NCBI GenBank assembly: GCA_023481335.1
Contig: JAMCWI010000011.1
Location: 1-17,883 of the forward strand
DNA from: Bacillota bacterium
Lineage (GTDB): Bacteria > Bacillota > Desulfotomaculia > Desulfotomaculales > Desulfotomaculaceae
Length of the DNA: 17,883 nt
Reading direction: 5' to 3'
In this document: positions 15,708 to 17,883 of the stretch, in pieces
How positions within the stretch are numbered: the stretch's first letter is position 1
How the letters are laid out: each line of letters begins with the position of its first letter
The notes under the pieces: model-generated
Told to the model about the DNA's origin: nothing
The model's input: only the letters and a program-made list of their open reading frames with translations
Databases searched by the model: none
Position numbers and translations under genes: made by a program

Positions 15708-16799
15708 TTACTCATTATATGAAAATGTCCTGAAGCCATTATTCCTGCAAAGTTGGTCCCTCTCTGCAATCATCAGGTCTTCCCTGACCATTTCAGCAAC
15801 TAATTGCTCAAAGGAAATCCCCGGCTTCCAGCCAAGCGTTTCCCTTGCCTTTGCAGGATCTCCCAGCAGGGTTTCCACCTCTGTCGGCCTGAAATAACGG
15901 GGGTCAACCGAAACCACAGTCCTTCCGTTAATAATCCCTACTTCATCGGCACCTCTGCCTTTCCACTCAATGTCCATTCCGGCTTCTTTAAAGGCCAGGT
16001 GGCAAAATTTACGGACACTGTGCTGCCTGCCCGTAGCAATAACAAAATCATCCGGCTTATCTTGTTGAAGAATTAGCCACTGGGCTTCAACAAAATCCCG
16101 GGCATGACCCCAATCACGCTTTGCGTCAAGATTGCCCAGATAAAGCCTGTCCTGAAGCCCCAGCTTAATCCTTGCCACAGCTCTTGTAATTTTGCGGGTC
16201 ACAAAGGTCTCACCACGTATGGGTGACTCGTGGTTGAAAAGAATCCCGTTGCACCCGAAAATACCATACGCCTCCCGGTAATTAACCGTTATCCAGTATG
16301 CGTACAGTTTGGCAGCGGCGTATGGGGACCGGGGATAAAAAGGTGTTGTTTCCTTTTGTGGTATCTCCTGAATTTTTCCAAAGAGCTCGCTGGTGGATGC
16401 CTGGTAAAACCTTGTTTTTTTCTCCAGCCCGAGAATTCTTATTGCTTCCAGTATCCTGAGTGTTCCCAGAGCATCCGAATTTGCCGTGTATTCAGGGGTT
16501 TCAAAGGAAACCTGAACATGGCTCTGTGCCGCAAGATTGTAAATTTCATCCGGTTGAACCTGCTGGATTATCCTGATTAAATTTGTAGCATCAGTTAAGT
16601 CACCGTAATGCAGTATTATGTTTCTGTTTTGGATATGGGGATCCTGGTATAAGTGGTCAATCCGGTCGGTATTAAAAAGCGATGACCTTCTCTTTATTCC
16701 ATGCACCACATAACCTTTTGACAGTAAGAATTCAGCCAGGTAAGCCCCATCCTGACCAGTAATTCCTGTAATAAGAGCAATCCGTCCAGACCCTGACAT
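15708..16799 (-). CDS. gmd: GDP-mannose 4,6-dehydratase
   Basis: An extended SDR (363 aa from the preferred start) that converts GDP-D-mannose to GDP-4-keto-6-deoxy-D-mannose, the first step to GDP-L-fucose. Visible are ALITGITGQDGAYLAE (8-23), the NADP-binding KRRSS near 36-40, STSELFGKIQE with Thr136 and Glu138, and the catalytic SPYAAAKLYAYW with Tyr160/Lys164. NHESPIRGETFVTRKITRA and GNLDAKRDWGHA are gmd signatures. An upstream in-frame ATG exists at 16817. The sequence between the two ATGs encodes AAAGGTGAT, an apt ribosome site seven bases before the ATG at 16799, so the shorter protein is more likely. Its partner fcl is next in the operon. The intermediate could also feed GDP-rhamnose or perosamine, but fcl points to fucose. 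Confidence 0.96.
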   Translation of the reverse strand: MSGSGRIALITGITGQDGAYLAEFLLSKGYVVHGIKRRSSLFNTDRIDHLYQDPHIQNRNIILHYGDLTDATNLIRIIQQVQPDEIYNLAAQSHVQVSFETPEYTANSDALGTLRILEAIRILGLEKKTRFYQASTSELFGKIQEIPQKETTPFYPRSPYAAAKLYAYWITVNYREAYGIFGCNGILFNHESPIRGETFVTRKITRAVARIKLGLQDRLYLGNLDAKRDWGHARDFVEAQWLILQQDKPDDFVIATGRQHSVRKFCHLAFKEAGMDIEWKGRGADEVGIINGRTVVSVDPRYFRPTEVETLLGDPAKARETLGWKPGISFEQLVAEMVREDLMIAERDQLCRNNGFRTFSYNE

Positions 16800-16830
16800 T
16801 GGCAAATCACCTTTCATGAGTTATTTTGAT

Positions 16831-16845
16831 AGCTGTAATACAGCT
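16831..16845. repeat. Short perfect inverted repeat between the first glycosyltransferase and gmd
   Basis: AGCTGT and ACAGCT flank a 3-base spacer, giving a 6-bp hairpin 14 bases beyond the glycosyltransferase stop (on the minus strand). It is followed by ATCAAAATAAC rather than a T-run, so it is not an intrinsic terminator. It may be an mRNA stabilising or processing stem, or chance. Confidence 0.3.
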
Positions 16846-16859
16846 GAGCGAATTTTTCT

Positions 16860-17883
16860 TTACATGGTTTTACAGGTTTCAAACACCCGCAGGAGGTTCC
16901 GGGCTATTGCCTGTACATGCTTATTCTGTCTGGCGACCAGTTCCTCATAATCCGAGGTTCTGGGCAGATCGCTTTCCCAAACAGCCAGTAGTTTTTCGGC
17001 CAGTTCCTCCTCATCATGAGGATTAAAATAAACAGCGCCGGGTGGATTTTGCTCCCTGTGGACAGGTATATCCGACAATACTATTACCTTGCTAAAAGCC
17101 CTGGCGTCTTCAACAATACTGCTCCAGCCTTCAAATAAAGAAGGTTGAATCACCGCGTGTGCATAGTAGTATAAAGAATACTGGTGGTCCCGGGGAAGGA
17201 GCCCGAGATTCTTTACATCATCCAGTCCTTTGTCCCTTATGAAACTCATAAGATCTTCATAATGCCGGCTGCTGCGGTGCTCGTGGCTGGACCCGGTGCA
17301 AACCACCTTAATTTTATGACCCCTTTTTTTAAGTATGTCAAGGGCCTTAAAAACAACCATGTGGTTTTTATGAACCCAAAACTGGTTAGGCAGGTAAAAA
17401 AATTTTTCTTCCAGACCGTATTTCTCCTGCAGGAACTCTAGACTTTTAATAGTGTTTTTATTGTCTATAACGGTACAGAATGAATAAACAAAGTTTTTAC
17501 TTTTATAATGAGGGTAAAAGCGCTCATAGTCCCTTCTTGCGCAGTCCGAGCTGAAAATCATGCATGACGCCCATTTAGATAACCGACTATAATGTAAATC
17601 CCGGTAAGCATAATCTTCCTCAGAAAACAAATATTTTAAATGTCTATGTTGAAAATCCGGTATCCACCCCAGTGAAGTGGCAGGAAGCATGTACAGGCAA
17701 TAGCCCGGAACCTGAAATAAAACATCTATGTGTTCTTCCTTTATAATTCTCCTTATATTTAGTGCTCTGTATATTTTTAAAAATTTTGTTCTTACCCTTT
17801 CAGGTATTCTGGCCAAACTTGAAGGTTCGCCCAAATACCTCAATTTGACATCAGAAAGCTCATTAACAAAATTTTTAAAAATA
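16860..17883 (-). CDS. Family 4-type glycosyltransferase, 5' end beyond the window
   Basis: The reading frame is open through base 17883, so the N-terminus is missing. The TTG at 17843 is in frame but is probably an internal leucine codon, because at least 13 further codons (IFKNFVNELSDVK) precede it without a stop or ribosome site. Visible are GWIPDFQHRHLKYLFSEED, a common segment in this subfamily, YLPNQFWVHKNH (donor-site region), VVCTGSSHEH, GLLPRDHQYSLYYYAHAVIQPSLFEGW and IVEDARAFSKVIVLSDIPVHREQ. The EX7E position reads Glu-x7-Asp, as I recall for close relatives, so activity is not ruled out. It is a GT-B retaining transferase expected to add a sugar in the cytoplasm. It ends 60 bp before gmd and is the first gene visible in the operon; the operon promoter must lie outside. 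Confidence 0.85.
   Translation of the reverse strand, partial: IFKNFVNELSDVKLRYLGEPSSLARIPERVRTKFLKIYRALNIRRIIKEEHIDVLFQVPGYCLYMLPATSLGWIPDFQHRHLKYLFSEEDYAYRDLHYSRLSKWASCMIFSSDCARRDYERFYPHYKSKNFVYSFCTVIDNKNTIKSLEFLQEKYGLEEKFFYLPNQFWVHKNHMVVFKALDILKKRGHKIKVVCTGSSHEHRSSRHYEDLMSFIRDKGLDDVKNLGLLPRDHQYSLYYYAHAVIQPSLFEGWSSIVEDARAFSKVIVLSDIPVHREQNPPGAVYFNPHDEEELAEKLLAVWESDLPRTSDYEELVARQNKHVQAIARNLLRVFETCKTM

Noticed and set aside
15397..15897. A 166-codon plus-strand frame across the gmd/fcl junction
   Set aside because: It is antisense to two well-conserved enzymes with intact catalytic motifs and has no protein-like features of its own.
16831..16845. AGCTGT/ACAGCT hairpin as a terminator splitting the operon
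   Set aside because: Only six base pairs with no following T-run, and gmd has its ribosome site a short way downstream.
1..17883. CRISPR array, tRNA/rRNA, insertion sequence or prophage genes
   Set aside because: No regular repeat-spacer pattern, tRNA-like cloverleaf, transposase or phage-like protein was seen on either strand.

Overview
The window is a polysaccharide (glycan) biosynthesis locus. Sixteen genes on the minus strand are packed into what looks like one operon, transcribed from the right edge (17883) towards 685. A noncoding stretch and the 5' end of an unrelated-looking secreted-protein gene follow at the left edge. Shine-Dalgarno-type ribosome sites precede nearly every gene, three genes start with TTG and one with GTG, and base composition is mid to low GC. 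This fits an anaerobic Firmicute (Clostridia, Peptococcaceae-like). That is an inference; no taxonomic marker gene is present.

In transcription order: (i) a 5'-truncated family-4-type glycosyltransferase (16860-17883). (ii) gmd and fcl, which make GDP-L-fucose from GDP-mannose. (iii) a multi-spanning Wzy/O-antigen-ligase-type membrane protein. (iv) a tightly overlapping block: family-2 glycosyltransferase, DUF268 protein, SAM methyltransferase and CgeB-like glycosyltransferase, followed by another family-2 glycosyltransferase. (v) a glutamine-dependent asparagine-synthase-type amidotransferase. (vi) UDP-glucose 6-dehydrogenase and UDP-glucuronate 4-epimerase, which together would make UDP-galacturonate. 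(vii) a GT4 glycosyltransferase. (viii) a small phosphoglycosyl transferase, a NeuD/PglD-type acetyltransferase and a DegT/PglE-type aminotransferase, the same order as pglC-pglD-pglE of the bacillosamine pathway.

Together the genes describe a lipid-linked heteropolysaccharide. The phosphoglycosyl transferase loads the first sugar-phosphate on undecaprenyl phosphate, plausibly a di-N-acetylated bacillosamine-type sugar. Five glycosyltransferases extend it with sugars such as fucose and galacturonate. The amidotransferase and two methyltransferase-like proteins may decorate it, and the Wzy-like protein polymerises or transfers it. No flippase (Wzx), chain-length regulator or PglF-type 4,6-dehydratase lies inside the window. 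They may lie upstream or elsewhere in the genome.

The left 684 bases hold an AT-rich spacer with a 13-bp direct repeat, then a GC-rich, hairpin-rich segment (about 205-340). After it comes an open frame (1-204) that encodes a clear signal peptide and runs off the window. I see no CRISPR, tRNA, rRNA or mobile element. The locus is largely a recognisable kind of glycan cluster. The less ordinary parts are the structured leader, the overlap-coupled methyltransferase/CgeB block, the amidotransferase beside the uronic-acid genes, and an A8 tract at the acetyltransferase/aminotransferase junction.
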